This document shows positions 33,205 through 44,395 of a stretch of DNA of 64,000 nucleotides, in pieces. The first letter of the stretch is position 1, and every line of letters starts with the position of its first letter. The stretch comes from Chionoecetes opilio (lineage: Eukaryota; Arthropoda; Malacostraca; Decapoda; Majidae). The stretch is taken from contig JACEEZ010011094.1 in the NCBI GenBank assembly GCA_016584305.1, positions 62,001-126,000 on the forward strand, given 5' to 3'. The notes beneath the pieces were generated by a model. The model ran no database searches. It saw only the letters and a program-made list of their open reading frames with translations, and was not told where the DNA came from. The position numbers and the translations under genes are program-made.

Positions 33205-33829
33205 TTAAAGTGGTGGAGCGTGGTTAAGGGGATAGGGGGTGTGGTTAATGTGGTAGAGTGTGTGGTGGGCGCGTGGTTAATGTGGGGGGGGGTGTTTTAA
33301 AGTGGGGAGTGTTGGGGGGGCCGTGGTTAATGTGGGGGGGTCTGTGGTTAATGTGGGGCTGGGTTAATGTGGTAGGGTGTTTTGGGGGTGTTTTTTGGTT
33401 AATGTGGGGTGTTGGGGGGGGTTTGTGGTTAAATTTGGTAGGTGTTTTGGGGGCTGTGGTAATGTGGGAGGGTGTGTGAGGGGGCTGTGGTTTTGTGGTA
33501 GTGTGTGTGGGGGGGTTTTTTGGTTAAGGGTAGGGGCGTGGTGGGGTTTTTTGGGTTAATGTGGTAGGGCTTGGTTTAAAGTGGTAGGGTGTGTGTGGGG
33601 GCGTTTTTTAATTTGGTAGGGTGTTTTGGTGGGGGCTGTGGTTAATGTGGTAGGGTGTGTGGTGGGGGCTTTGGTTAATGTGGTAGGGTGTGTGGTGGGG
33701 GCTGTGGTTAATGTGTAGGGTGTGTGGTGGGGGATGTGGTTAATGTGGGTAGGATGTGTGGTGGGGGCTGTGGTTAATGTGGTAGGTGTGTGGTGGGGGT
33801 TGCCGGGTGTGTCCTGTGTGGAGGGTTTA
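33205..33829. repeat. ~33-bp minisatellite
   Basis: Tandem units of TGTGGTTAATGTGGTAGGGT followed by GTGTGGTGGGGGC repeat about 18 times. They are most regular at 33640-33800 and decayed to the left. The open frames across it are artefacts. Confidence 0.9.
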
Positions 33830-34079
33830 TGGAACTGTCGTCGATGGGGAATTCTCGCCGAAACACCAACCTAGAACTCTCGCCGACGTTGAAATGTTAA
33901 CCTAACATGGCATTGGTACCTAACTTAACCTAACTGATCAAGCTATTGCTGGTATTTCATCCCTGAATTCAGAAACACGGGTAAATCCTGATTAATTGTA
34001 GCCTATATATTGGGTCCTGTAAGATCAGAATTGGAACACTCGACGACGGCGGCGAGAGTTCCGATCGGCGACAGTTCCA
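33830..34079. mobile_element. 250-bp MITE-like inverted repeat
   Basis: TGGAACTGTCGTCGATGGGG...TTCTCGCC at the left pairs with GGCGAGAGTTCCGATCGGCG...CAGTTCCA at the right. The middle holds CCTAAC/TTAACCTAAC motifs. Confidence 0.65.
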
Positions 34080-34403
34080 GGTACAGGGTGGAGAGGTATT
34101 TGAGGTGCGCCTTATTGACTTGTGATTGACTCCTATACTCCTATGTTTGTTTGGTTACAGGGAGTTTCGTACACAAGTTAATTCGTAACCAGTTTTTGTT
34201 AGTTGTTTCGTACACTGATTTTGAGTTTTTTCGTACATACCTGGTGTCGAATCGTACCTCTAGTAATAAAGTTAAACTCTTGAGCTGAGTGTACGAAACG
34301 ACTAGGTTTCATATAGACTACGAAACAACTTTTTAGTGTACGAATCTACTGTGTACGAAACAACTTGTGTACGAACTGACTCATCCGTTTGTTTTCACTG
34401 GTA
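34080..34403. repeat. Dispersed GTGTACGAAAC motifs
   Basis: At least seven copies of a CGTACAC/GTGTACGAA motif occur in both orientations between 34165 and 34375. No gene is seen. The pattern looks like a decayed short repeat cluster next to the pogo element's TA target. Confidence 0.5.
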
Positions 34404-34985
34404 GGGTGGTGTGGGGGACACCGTACTATTAGGGAAAAATATTCATAAAAAATCCATTTTTTACCTGAGAGAGTGCACACAGTCCCCAAAAACAAACTTC
34501 ACAATAGGGCCCACCTATGGTCCCCTCATGAATATTAACTCAGATAATAAGGGTCATTAAGGTTTTTTATAAATTTTTGGCACCTCGCCCGGTTGGTCCC
34601 CCCCACGAGGGGGGACACCGGATCAGGTATGGGGGGGCACCGTATGATTTTTTTTAAAACTCATATTACATCAAACATTATTTTTGTTTTTTTTGGCCTA
34701 AATCAACATATATGCTAAGCCTAGACACCCACCATATTATTAGGTGTTTGAAATGAAAGATAAGCTCATATAAAATAGCATTTATTAAAAATAGTCTAGG
34801 TATTTTTATGCTCACTATTCAGAAGTGCATATGAAGGCATGCAGGGGGGGGGAAACACCTTCACCAGGTCAGCCTGCCTCTTGGTGATGCCCTTGGAGGT
34901 CACCAGACACCCTTGCACTGTTCGGATCAACAGAAGCTTCTTAGGATGGTAGGGAAGGTGAACGTGTCTCGGGTGTTAGCGGATT

Positions 34986-37462
34986 TCATCCGGAAGGAAA
35001 GAAAGGTTTAATTTCCATCCTCCATGAGGGCCCAAACCACCTGAGCAACATAGAAACCCCTAATGTGCCCACACCCCTTCCCTCCTCCAGCTTCAGCTGA
35101 ACCAGAACAAAGTCCCCCCCCTGTGATGTTTTCGCAGCAAAAGGGTATGATGCTGCATTTCCAGGTGCCCTCGTCGTCCACCTCATCCGAGTACTCGGAG
35201 GAGTCGTCCAGCTGAAGTCGGACATCATCAACCTCCTCCTGGGTCAGTGGTGTCTTCCTCCGGGCCCGGGCACAGACTTCTTCCGCTGTGGACCCTTCTT
35301 CTTTCCCAATGTTTTTTTTTCAGCCGCTGCCTTCTTTTTGGTCTTCCAGCTTCTGCCTCTTCTCTGCCTTAAACCTCAGGTCAGATATTGCCTCCTCATT
35401 CTCGGTTAAAATGCAGGCCCGCACCCTCTTCCGTCCTTTCCATAAGGACGAGGATTAGCCTTGGGGAAACGGCCTGACACACTCTGGGGTTAAGTCTGTC
35501 TGTTGAGAAGGGGTCCTGGGGTGGCAGGGTGCGTCGGCTCGGGCCCGGGGGGGCAGGGTGCATCGGGCTGGGCCCGGGGTGGCAGGCTCTGTCGTGCTGG
35601 GGCTCGGGGTGGCAGGCTTTTGTCGTGCTGGGGCCCGGGGTGGCAGGGGGCGTGTGCTGGGGCCCGGGGTGGCAGGCTCTGTCGTGCGGGGGCCCGGGGT
35701 GGCAGTCTGTCGTGCTGGGGCCCGGGGCGCTCTGTCGTGTGGTGCTCGGGGGCAGGCTTCGTCTGCTGGGGCCCGGGGTGGCAGGCACATCATCTAGCCT
35801 GGGAGACACAGCGGGAAGGGGTATAGCTTCTGAGGTATGGCCTTCAGCCAGTCGCTCCTTCTCCATCTGAACTTCCTCCATCAGAAGAAGTTGGAGTAAC
35901 TTCCATACAAATTCTGGTGGTGCCGGTCGCTCGGTTACATGCGCTCCTACAAAAAAATCATCTGGGAAGATGTTGCGATTGAGTGGCCATATACCAGTCG
36001 CCCGGAAACCACTGAGAATGTTGGAGGGGGTAGTGGCTTGGTCCATGCCTCAGAAGCAAACTCTGGCAACTTGTGGACTGTTATGTGCTCGTTAGGGTGC
36101 ATGAGCGCGTGGTCGTTCAGTAGGGCACGCAGGAAGTCTTAAAGGGACCAAAGACACTCACATCCAATGGCTGGAGTTTGTCTGGGGTTTTGCGGAGGCA
36201 AGGTAACAATCACGATCCCATGCATTATCGCAAACTCAACAGGCTGAATGTTCATGTGAACTTTTCAGCATTGTCCCATGATCAGAAGAATCTTGTTCTT
36301 TTACAGAAGAACAAGACTTCTCATGGAGATGCTGAGGTCTGCACGAAGCATTCACCTTTCATCCAGCCACTAGGAGTGCAATATCCCTTTGGAACCAAAG
36401 ATCGTGTTCCTCATGAAAGCGGGATTCCATCGGAAATCGGGGAAATTATAAACCTGGAGGGATGGACTGCCCCACAGCATTTATAATGCCCACAAACGTC
36501 ATGCTGTCACCGCTTTTCACAAATTACCTGCGTGGCTACTGGCTGGCCTCTCGCACCACAACCTTGACTGGCTACATAACAGTCGAAAAATAACTCTCAT
36601 CCAAATTGTATATCCGGCCGGCGTGAATGTGTTTCTCCAAAGCTAATGTGTAAGCCTTAAAGAAGGTTTCCACATTGACTTTGTTGAAGGCAACAATCCT
36701 GGCAATGGACATGCCTTCCGGAGCCTTCATACAAGGTTTGGATGACGGTTCAGAAGGCAAAGTACCAGTCCCTTGTCGCCATTTTCTTTTCTCCCAGGCA
36801 GCAGGATGCCCCTTGCTCCCACAAGCTTGGCATACTGGTACACCATCCTACGCACATCGTTCATGGGCAGGCCGTAGAACATCTTGGCTGCGTGGATGGT
36901 ATAATCAGCAATGTATATTTCTTTTTGAGGGCTTGAAAACCCTATTGCTACGGGAAGCAAAAGCCATATAGGTAACTCCCTCCGACAGCTTCTTCGATAG
37001 TAGAAGGCGTCCTGTAACAAAAGAAATGAATTAGGACTTAAAAGGGCCTTGCTGGCAACAAAAGTTGACAAAAAAAATAAAAAATAGAGCGCTTGAAGGG
37101 ATCCTTTAACAAAAGAAATTAATTAGGACTTAGAAGGCCCTTGCTGGCAATAAAAGCTAACAAAAAAATGAATAAATTTTAAATCTATAAATCTAGAGAC
37201 CCTTAAGCTATCCCTGAGGTCTTTTTGGGATGACCTCATCCCCGGGGGACCAAGAAGACGTGGGATGAGGTCATACAAAAAGGGCCTTGGGGAGATATGG
37301 AACCCAAATAGAGCAAATTACAGCAAGAGTTGTTTCTTGATGTTGAAACTGGGCAGCGGCTTCTTTCAGGGTGCAGCTAGTGGCCACGCGTGCTAAAGGC
37401 AGCCTCCAGGTCAGTGCGGTCCATCTGCTTGTCGCTCTTCCTGACATATTTGCGAGGCATGA
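34986..37462 (-). pseudogene. pogo/Tigger transposase (DDE), broken
   Basis: The minus strand starts with MPRKYVRKSDKQMDRTDLEA (37462-37400), a psq-type helix-turn-helix start, followed by 'TSCTLKEAA'. After an intron-like gap come 'RELPIWLLLP' (36970), 'GLPMNDVRRMVYQYA' (36870-36835) and 'RIVAFNKVNVETFFKAY' (36690-36645). 'GRIYNLDES' (about 36620-36595) carries the first catalytic Asp. Later there is 'LRALLNDHALMHPNE' (about 36130-36090). The C-terminal frame 36046-35396 has 'NILSGFRATGIWPLNRNIF' and a proline-rich tail. An acidic 'DDSSEYSDEVDDEG' block sits near 35215-35170. The order fits DDE_1 transposases. Multiple frame changes inactivate it. Confidence 0.8.
35505..35792 (-). repeat. 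Coding minisatellite in the transposase tail
   Basis: About ten repeats of a unit containing GGGGCCCGGGGTGGCAGGC (about 27-36 bp) encode 'PATPGPST'-like repeats on the minus strand, inside the 216-codon frame. Plus-strand Gly/Arg/Trp-rich frames over it are shadows. Confidence 0.85.
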
Positions 37463-37639
37463 TGACGGTGATGGCGGTAGGTTAGGTTAGATCTGAAAAG
37501 AGTTAATGACATTAGACATCAGCATAGTTAGGTTTGGTTATTTAGGGTTAGCTTAGCTTAGTATTTTTTACAGTGTAGAGGGCGATTCTTGCATGGCCAC
37601 CATATTATTTTGGGACTATGAGTCTGGCAATATATGGGG

Positions 37640-38310
37640 GGATCACCGAACGTCATGCCCCCAAAATATGCAGTGTTAAATGGGTTTTTTTTAACCATAA
37701 AAAATTAAATTTTAGAATCATTCTAATAACATAAATCACTTATATAATAGTTAGTTTTATGTGCTTATAGCATAAAAACACTGATATAGCATCATAATTT
37801 AATACCAATCACCTTCAACTTTACAAACCCAAAAAAAAAACACTGTTCCATTTTAAATTTTAAAAGCACTAGTTCACCACCACCATTTAATATCATGAAT
37901 ATGCATAGTCAGTCAATTTTTCTTAGTTTTTCTAAGTATTAAAAAAATATAGATTTTCCAAAATCGTAGTGAGCGGGGATCACCCCAACGTCATGCCCCA
38001 AATATGCCAGTGTTAAATGTTTTTTTTACCATAAAAAATTAATTCTAGAATCATTTAATAACATAAATCACTTATATAATAGTTAGTTCATGTGCCTTAT
38101 AGCATAATACACGATATAGCATCATAATTTAAATACCAAATCACCTTCAACTTATGCACAAAAAAAATGTTCCTTTAATTTAAATGCACTAGTTCACCAC
38201 CACCATTTAATATCTGCGAATATACTAGTCAAACACTGTTTGTTATGGTTTGTGTAGGTATTTCAAAAGATATAGCTTTTCAAAATTTCACTTGTACGTT
38301 GATCCCCGCA
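37640..38310. repeat. Two direct ~340-bp repeats inside the pogo element
   Basis: GGGGATCACC..AACGTCATGCCCC followed by AT-rich DNA (with TAACATAAATCACTTATATA and CTAGTTCACCACCACCATTTA) appears at 37640-37975 and again at 37976-38310. This is a tandem duplication of the subterminal region. Confidence 0.85.
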
Positions 38311-38699
38311 CTTCATCATACGTTGATCCCCCGCGCCCAATTTTTTGTAATAATGCACCGCGGCCTGTTCGAAAGCATGCACTACTTTTTCACTCATAAC
38401 ATGCAATACGTTATACCTCGTATTGCAACTTTACCTCAAAGGAATCAAAGCCATCACAGCAAAATGGCACTATATAAGAACGGCGAAAGTAACAAGGAAA
38501 TACGAAAAAAAATTTCTTACCTGGTAAACACGGAGTGACGCTGACCTACCCTGTTGCTCGCATGTAGTTCACTGAGGGGCGCTGCATCCGTGTGGCATGG
38601 TGGCGCGAAATTTGAATTAATTTTCGCGTTGTAGCCTTCGTACGGTGATCCCCCCCGTTCGGTGTGACCCCACCCACCCTACAACTAACATTGTGCGTC

Positions 38700-40143
38700 T
38701 TAGCACAATATTTTAGAAAGATAAACTTGAAAACTCTTTCGTAGATTTGATAGAGGTTAATGATAGCTCAGCTGTAGGACTGTTCAATGCCAGAAGGAAT
38801 GTTTCACATCAAAAAACATTCCTGTTAACAATATTGTTGGGTTTTGTTTTGACACTACAATGTGATGATGGGAGCCAACCATTCAGTAGCTACATTGTTA
38901 AAAGAATATTTGCCTCGTCATAATTGTCAAATGTTCATGCCACATGATTCATCTATGGCATCAAATGCTTGCCTCAAACTCCCAAAATATGTTGAAGATT
39001 TATGCCGTAACATTTTTGCACACTTAATTTAGTCTTAGCTCCAGAGGCAACATGCATTCAAAGAGTTTCAAAATTTGTTGATATTGAACCTCATAAATCC
39101 TGGCTCCAGGCCAAACAGGTGGTTGTCTGTACAGGCATGTGTGAAAAGATTGCTAGTAGAACAGTGGGATCCATTGGAGCTTTATTTCACAGAATTAACA
39201 TTTAGTGACCCAACACATGTAAATGATATGATTGTTACTGCCTTGAAAAACAAGCTTACCCAAGCCTACCTCGAATTTCTGGATTACAACTTGGGTAAGT
39301 TCAATAGTTATAATACGTTCTTCCAGTCTGAGGCTCCAATTTTTTTCACACTGAAAACTGAGACATGCAAACTCATTCGAAGCTTGTGTACTGACTTCAT
39401 GATGTGAGCTTTGTTAAGAATGCTGACATTTCATTACTTAGTCCTGGTCAACATATTTTTTCAAGTGTCTTAATTCCTGTTGAGAATGTATATCTAGGAG
39501 TGAGTGCATCAGCAACAGTAGGGATCTAAAACAATCGGGAACAGTAACTAGCGCAGAACTTTCACAGTTTTATAAGTCATGTCAGTCTTTCTTGATTGAG
39601 CTGTATCCCAGATTCAGAAAAGATATTCACTCAATGACAAAATTCATGAAGTAGTGGCCTGTGTAAACCCTCGTTCTGCATCAACTCTGAATCCTCCATC
39701 CTTAGCATATATATTTGATGAACTGCCACAATTACCAAAGTATGCCAATACAAATCTTGTGGATGAAGAATGGAGACTGCACTGTTTGGATGAAGAACTT
39801 TCTAATCAACTCCACTTCACAAAGTACTGGGATATTGTGCTGAATAGAAAAAATGATGCAGGACTGCCATGTTATCCCAATTTAAACCATATAGTCATAT
39901 CCACCTCTTCTCACTACCCTTTTCAAATGCAGCGGTTGAGCGTTTCTTCAGCAAACTAAATCTAACTAAAACTTGTCAAAGATCCTCTCTTAAAAATGAA
40001 ACCCTAAGTGGCTTAATGCATGCAATATATCACATGAAACGCTTGAAAATATCTTCACATAACCTGAACATTGAGGACAATATGCTAAAAACAATCAATA
40101 ATGTCAAAAGTGATGCAGCGTGTTCAGAGGTTGTAAATATGTA
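38700..40143 (+). pseudogene. hAT transposase C-terminal half with dimerisation domain, broken
   Basis: Plus-strand frames 39075-39407, 39654-39959 and 39869-40144 form one decayed hAT transposase. Visible are 'RWLSVQACVKRLLVEQWDPL' (39115-39175) and 'YLEFLDYNLGKFNSYNTFFQ' (39270-39330). The hAT C-terminal dimerisation signature follows: LPFSNAAVERFFSKLNLTKT, then QRSSLKNETLSGLMH (39915-40020). Stops lie at 39405 and around 39650. No terminal repeats were found. The first catalytic region would lie left of 38.9 kb and is not recognisable. It immediately follows the pogo element's right end. Confidence 0.75.
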
Positions 40144-40424
40144 ATATGTATAAATATAAATATGTATATGTACCTGTAAATATGCAAATATGTATATGTA
40201 CCTGTTACTTTTAATGTGTTTGAAAGATTTGTGGGTCAATATAATTCTTAGTCAGTTATTCTCATACTTATTTTGTTAAAGTGTGTTCTTATAAAACCAG
40301 AAATATATTTTTAAGGGAAATTATATTAAAACTGACAAAACAAAACTGGCTTAACTTTACTTTTTTGTTTTGTTATCATAAAAAAATGGTTTTCCCTATT
40401 TCCCTTTTCTTTATATATTTTATA

Positions 40425-40495
40425 TTATAATAATATAATATTATTATATATATATAAAATATATATATATATATATAAAAATTTTATATAAAATC
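40425..40495. repeat. (TA)n-rich microsatellite
   Basis: TATATAATATATATAAAATATATATATA runs without coding content. Confidence 0.9.
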
Positions 40496-40559
40496 AAATT
40501 ACAGTCGGCCGATTTTTAGGGTAAAACGTAAAAATTTGGGTAAAAATGACTTGATCTAG

Positions 40560-41310
40560 GGTAAGTCAGGGAGCTCAGGAAAGGTCTGAGAAAGGTTTTG
40601 GGCCCCAGCGTTTTAAAATCGTATTTTGTGATGGAAAGCAGGGGGCGGAGTTAAAAAAGAAAAATTCTACTCAAAAGGACAAACAAAATCGCCTATATGT
40701 TGTCCAGCATTAAAAATAAAAAAGTAACTGAAATAAAATTAGTTAGTGGACAAAGTACTAAACAGGTCAAGCTATAAAAATTGCTTATTTTAAAAAAAAA
40801 AAAACACTAATGGTGCAAAATTCAAGGAAATTAGGGTCTGGTCTGGGTAGTTAGTTAAAAGGAAAATTTTATAAGGAAATGAAAAAAAACTTAAAAACTA
40901 AAGGAAAAAAAAAAAAGGAAAGCCTTGAAAGCGGGGCTTTCAGGATATTTAAAAGGAAAATCTCGGTAAATTTAAAATATTTTCCCTTAAATTATATAAG
41001 GCTGCAAAATGGTCTGGTCTGTCAAAAGTCCCAAAACGTCACCATTTTTATTTTTTGTTATTTTGGGCCCTTTAGGGGGGTTTTAACCCTTCACACCCAG
41101 ATCTTTCCTTTGCTAGCATAAAAAATTGATTTTGTCGAGCCATAAAATTACAAAAAGTAACTAAAATACCAAAATTATTTTAGTGGAAAAAGGATACTAA
41201 ACGGTCATATCTTAAAAAACTTGGTTAATTCAAAAAAAATATCTAATGGGGAAAAATTACATGGAAATTACGTTTGGTCAAAAAGGGGTTTTTAAAAGGA
41301 ACGATTCGTT
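40560..41310. mobile_element. Two relatives of the AACCCCTT MITE
   Basis: The stretch at 41083-41303 runs from TTTTAACCCTTCACACCCAG to GAAATTACGTTTGGTCAAAA then AGGGGTT. It matches the outer MITE at 29159-29625 without the inner insertion. A second, poorer copy at about 40690-40860 shares AAAGTAACTGAAATA...GGTCAAGC and GGAAATTA. Homopolymer runs are expanded in both. Confidence 0.6.
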
Positions 41311-41860
41311 CTCATCAAAAGGAGTATTTCAACCCCTACAACAGCTGACGAAAAAGAAAAAAACATTAGGACGACCCCATAAATGCAGTTGTGATCATTT
41401 TTTTTCTGCTGCTGTCCTGTGAAGAGACAGAGAAAGGTTTTAGGAATACAAAATTTTTGGCTGCAAAAAAAGGATGAAATTTATGCGTGGAAAGACATTT
41501 TTTAAGGCAATCAGAAAGGAAATTTTTTTAAAACCCCGGGAACATTTTTAAAATACACCTGCCTCCCAACCCCAAAAAACCCTGCGGGGGGCTTTACTCC
41601 TCACAAACACAAGGGCACGGCTGCCACCACACACGGGCTTGGGCCCAAAACCAAGCATAAGGATGAATGATGAAAATGTTGATATGGCGGGGGGCCCATA
41701 CGGCGTTTCAGGCCCGAAAAATAAAACTAGATGAATAAACTAGACGAATACAGAAACACACTGCCCACCCCCACACCACCCCCTTGCCCAAGGCACATCC
41801 CCGGCCCGGGGTACAACCAACTTGCCAACAACAACCACCTAAAAAGTGGTTTTCCCGGCT
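41311..41860. other. Unassigned DNA downstream of the zinc-finger array
   Basis: No recognisable gene. The minus-strand frame of the last finger runs on into 'YPGPGMCLGQGGG' (about 41800), which may be the 3' end of the zinc-finger coding region or read-through. Confidence 0.3.
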
Positions 41861-41864
41861 TGGC

Positions 41865-42830
41865 AATATCACCCTTTTTTTTGAAACATTTTAAAAAAAT
41901 TTCCACATTTGAACCCCGAAAGCCAGTGTTCAAAAGGGTGTGTCGTTGAGTTCAAAAGGGTATAAAACCTTTTCCCACACCTAGGTTTCTTGATTCTTAA
42001 CACAGTGGGGTGTCGGGGTGTTTTTGGGGGTTCAGAACGGGTATAAAACCTTTTCCCACACTCTAGGCTTCATGTTTCTTAACACCACTGGGGTTCAGGG
42101 TGTGTGGGGATCCCCTTTTAGCAAATCTTTTTCACACGAAAACATTCATAATTTTAACCCCACGGTGTCAGGGGTTTTTTGTGAGGGGGACTCTTGTAAA
42201 AATTTCTTTCCCACACTTAAACATTCAAATTTTAACACCAGTGTGAGGGTGTTTGTTTGGGGTTTTTTTCAACCTTTCTAGCAAATCTTTTTCCACTCTA
42301 GGCATTCATGTTCTTAACACCACTGTGGTCAGGGTGTTGTGGTGAGGGAACCCCTTTTGTAGTAAATCTTTTCCCACACTCTAAACTTTTCATAATTCTT
42401 AACACCACTGTGGTCGGGGTGGGTGGTGGGTCTTTTGTAGCAAATTTTTTCCCCACACTCTAAAATTCAAAATTCTTCCACTGGTTCGGGGTTGTTGGTG
42501 GGTCTTTTTGTAAAAAATTTTTTCCCACACTCTAAAATTCAAATTCTAAACCCTGTGTGCGGGTTTTTGGTGAGGGAACTCTTTGAGTAAACTTTTCCCC
42601 CCAAATCTAAACTTTTCATAATTTTTAAACACCACTGTGTGTCAGGGGGTTGGGTGAGGTGACTCTTTGTAAAAATTTTTTCCCAACTCTAAACATTCAA
42701 AATTTTTAAACACCACTGTGTGTCAGGGTGTGTGAGGTGAGGTACGCTTTCTAGCAAATCTTTTTCACATTTAAAACATTCAAAATTTTTAAAACCCACT
42801 GTGTGTCAAGGAGTTTTTTCCAAAGCAGAC
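41865..42830 (-). pseudogene. C2H2 zinc-finger array (~11 fingers), frames disrupted
   Basis: What looks like a minisatellite has a period of about 84 bp, which is 28 codons, the length of one C2H2 finger. The minus strand repeatedly gives CLECGKRFARK-like and SLECGKRFTTK-like cores. Linkers resemble 'THSGVKNYE' ('SGVKNY', 'TVGFKNFEC') across frame slips. Readable pieces are 'NFECFKCEKDLLE..HLT' (about 42785-42720), 'SLECGKRFTTKG' (about 42380) and 'IFLKCFKKKGDIAK' (about 41895). Such proteins bind DNA in the nucleus, often as repressors. Almost every finger contains an indel or has lost a ligand. In view of the general quality of this region, sequence error is as likely as true decay. Confidence 0.65.
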
Positions 42831-43069
42831 TCGTATTTGAATTTTTTGTCACACTGCTGGCACTTCAGCTCACTGGTGCCTTGTGCCGAGCTGCCTGCCC
42901 CCGGGTTTTGCCACACCCCTGGCCTCCCCCCCCCCTGAGGCGGGATGATCCTGCTGCCCCGGCCACTAGCTGCGCCCGGCCCCACACCCCTCCCCCGCGA
43001 AACCCCTCGGGCCACCACACCGCGGCCGGTCGACTGAGGTACAGACACAGATGTGATGTACCAAGCAGC
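42800..43069 (-). CDS. Exon of a C2H2 zinc-finger gene (start of finger exon)
   Basis: A polypyrimidine-AG acceptor (CTCTCCGTTCCAG on the minus strand, ending at 43070) precedes an open frame starting AAWYITSVSVPQSTG. The frame continues through a Gly/Arg-rich linker to GTSELKCQQCDKKFKYESAL, the first half of a C2H2 finger (C-x2-C, then F and a helix Leu). It breaks at the His pair near 42808 and leads into the finger array. This is the only region in the window that looks like a host gene exon: a splice acceptor, an uninterrupted frame of about 85 codons, and no nearby transposon ends. I cannot name the gene. Upstream exons were not found. Confidence 0.6.
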
Positions 43070-43070
43070 C

Positions 43071-43990
43071 TGGAACGGAGAGATTATTTATTAACTAAAG
43101 ATCCGGGGCTGGGTGTCTTAACAGACTAAGCTTAGAGACCAAGTGTTGATAAGTAAAATACAACATGTGGAAAGGGGAAAAGAAGTGGGGAGTTATGATA
43201 AAGGACAAAAAAAAAGGGTGAAGTATAAACAAGGGGAGATGGAGAGAAGAGCTGAAATAGTGAGTGTACCAATAGAAGTCACAATAGAAAAAACCAGACT
43301 ATAGTGGCGACCTCTGTACCACCCAAAAAAAAGGGATTGGGGGAAAGGAAAAACATAAAAAAGTATAGGGAACCTAGAGAATCAAAAGGGTAACGTTTTT
43401 GCCCAACTCTCCCACCCCCCCAAACAAGTTTGGGGGACCTGGGGAATGGGGGGGTTTTCGGGTGGGGAAACAAATTGTGGTCGGAAACATGAATTAAGAT
43501 AGGTAGTGGGGGAAAAATTCCTAGATTGGGAAATTTCCTTATATCTAGAAAAATTTTTGCCTAACCAAATTTTAAAACCTAACCTAGCGGGGGCTTGCCC
43601 CCGAAAACCCAACCTAACCAAATCCAACCCAACCTAACCAAAAACCCAAACCTAACCTAACCAAATCTAACCTAACCTCCCCCAAATAGTAAAAAACTAC
43701 CCTAACCTAACCAAACCCTCCTAGGGGGGTTTGGGGAGTTATCGAAACTTGGGTATCATTCGTGAGGATCGCGGTGCAACGTCTCTGCTCAAAAAACCCA
43801 AAAATTTTTTCCCTGGATCTAGGAATTTTTTCCCCCCCTAAATCAAAACTATGATGTTGCGACGCCTGTTTTTGTAGCCCGCCCAATACCCGCTTTGGCC
43901 CAGGTCCCCCATTGTTTTGGGGAGGGGGAGATTTGGGCCCAAAACTAAATAATCCCCAATTTGCAACCAGAACTACAATTTACGTAACAG
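43071..43990. other. Putative intron or intergenic DNA with CCTAA tracts
   Basis: This is upstream of the zinc-finger exon on its strand. It holds purine-rich DNA (43145-43260), then at 43570-43710 repeated CCTAACCTAACC and AACCTAACCAAA tracts. A short hairpin GGGGGCTTGCCCCC lies at 43590. No gene is recognised. Confidence 0.5.
43570..43712. repeat. Interstitial CCTAA (TTAGG-type) telomere-like repeats
   Basis: There are multiple CCTAACCTAACC and AACCTAACC blocks separated by CAAA-type spacers. CCTAA is the complement of TTAGG, the common arthropod telomere unit. Smaller tracts occur near 33905, 37480, 44215 and 46135. Confidence 0.7.
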
Positions 43991-43994
43991 TCAA

Positions 43995-44239
43995 ATATGA
44001 TCATCAACGCGGTTAATGAGGAGATTTTTCACTTTCGTTTTCAAGACCCAACTATTTTTTTTTGGGCCTACAATAGGTGTTTTTTTAAATGGTGCTAGTT
44101 TTATTTTGGGGAAAACCCAAAAAAAAAAAAAAAAAAAAAAAGTATTTTTGGGGTTTGGGGTTAGGTAATTTTTTTAAAACCGAAAGGTGGTTGGGTTTAG
44201 GTTCGGAGGTTTCAGAAAAACTAAGGTTAGGTTGGGTTT

Positions 44240-44276
<37 letters not shown>

Positions 44277-44395
44277 GAAAAAATAAAACTAGACCATTAG
44301 GACAAGCACTATTGTGGGCCCAAAGAAAATAGTTGGGTTCTGAAAGAACGTGAAACTCCCCTCCTTATTACAAAAACGCATGAAACATTATGCAA
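43995..44395. mobile_element. Foldback/MITE with poly-A and poly-T core
   Basis: The left arm (44022-44108, with GACCCAACTATTTTTTTTTG and CTAGTTTTATTTTG) is complementary to the right arm (44277-44362, with AAAATAAAACTAG and AAAATAGTTGGGTTC). The core holds a run of about 27 A, two TTAGGTT tracts and a run of about 33 T. Confidence 0.75.

Larger units (their letters stand above)
34404..38679 (-). mobile_element. pogo/Tigger-like DNA transposon with TA duplication
   Basis: The left end GGGTGGTGTGGGGGACACCG and the right end (complement of GGGTGGGTGGGGTCACACCG) are imperfect inverted repeats. They are flanked by TA (34402-34403 and 38680-38681), as expected for the Tc1/mariner superfamily. A pogo-type transposase remnant is on the minus strand. 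Short inverted or direct GGATCACC/GGTGATCC motifs recur near the right end. The total length is about 4.3 kb. Confidence 0.8.

Noticed and set aside
33258..33559. Gly/Trp/Val-rich frames resembling membrane proteins
   Set aside because: Produced by the GTGGTTAAT minisatellite. No non-repeat coding sequence.
33205..33829. CRISPR-like array
   Set aside because: Units are contiguous without unique spacers, and the DNA is clearly eukaryotic repeat sequence.
35503..35870. Gly/Arg/Trp-rich plus-strand frames
   Set aside because: Shadows of the GC-rich coding minisatellite of the minus-strand pogo transposase.
41935..42800. Plain 84-bp minisatellite
   Set aside because: The period equals one C2H2 finger and finger cores are readable on the minus strand, so a coding origin explains it better.
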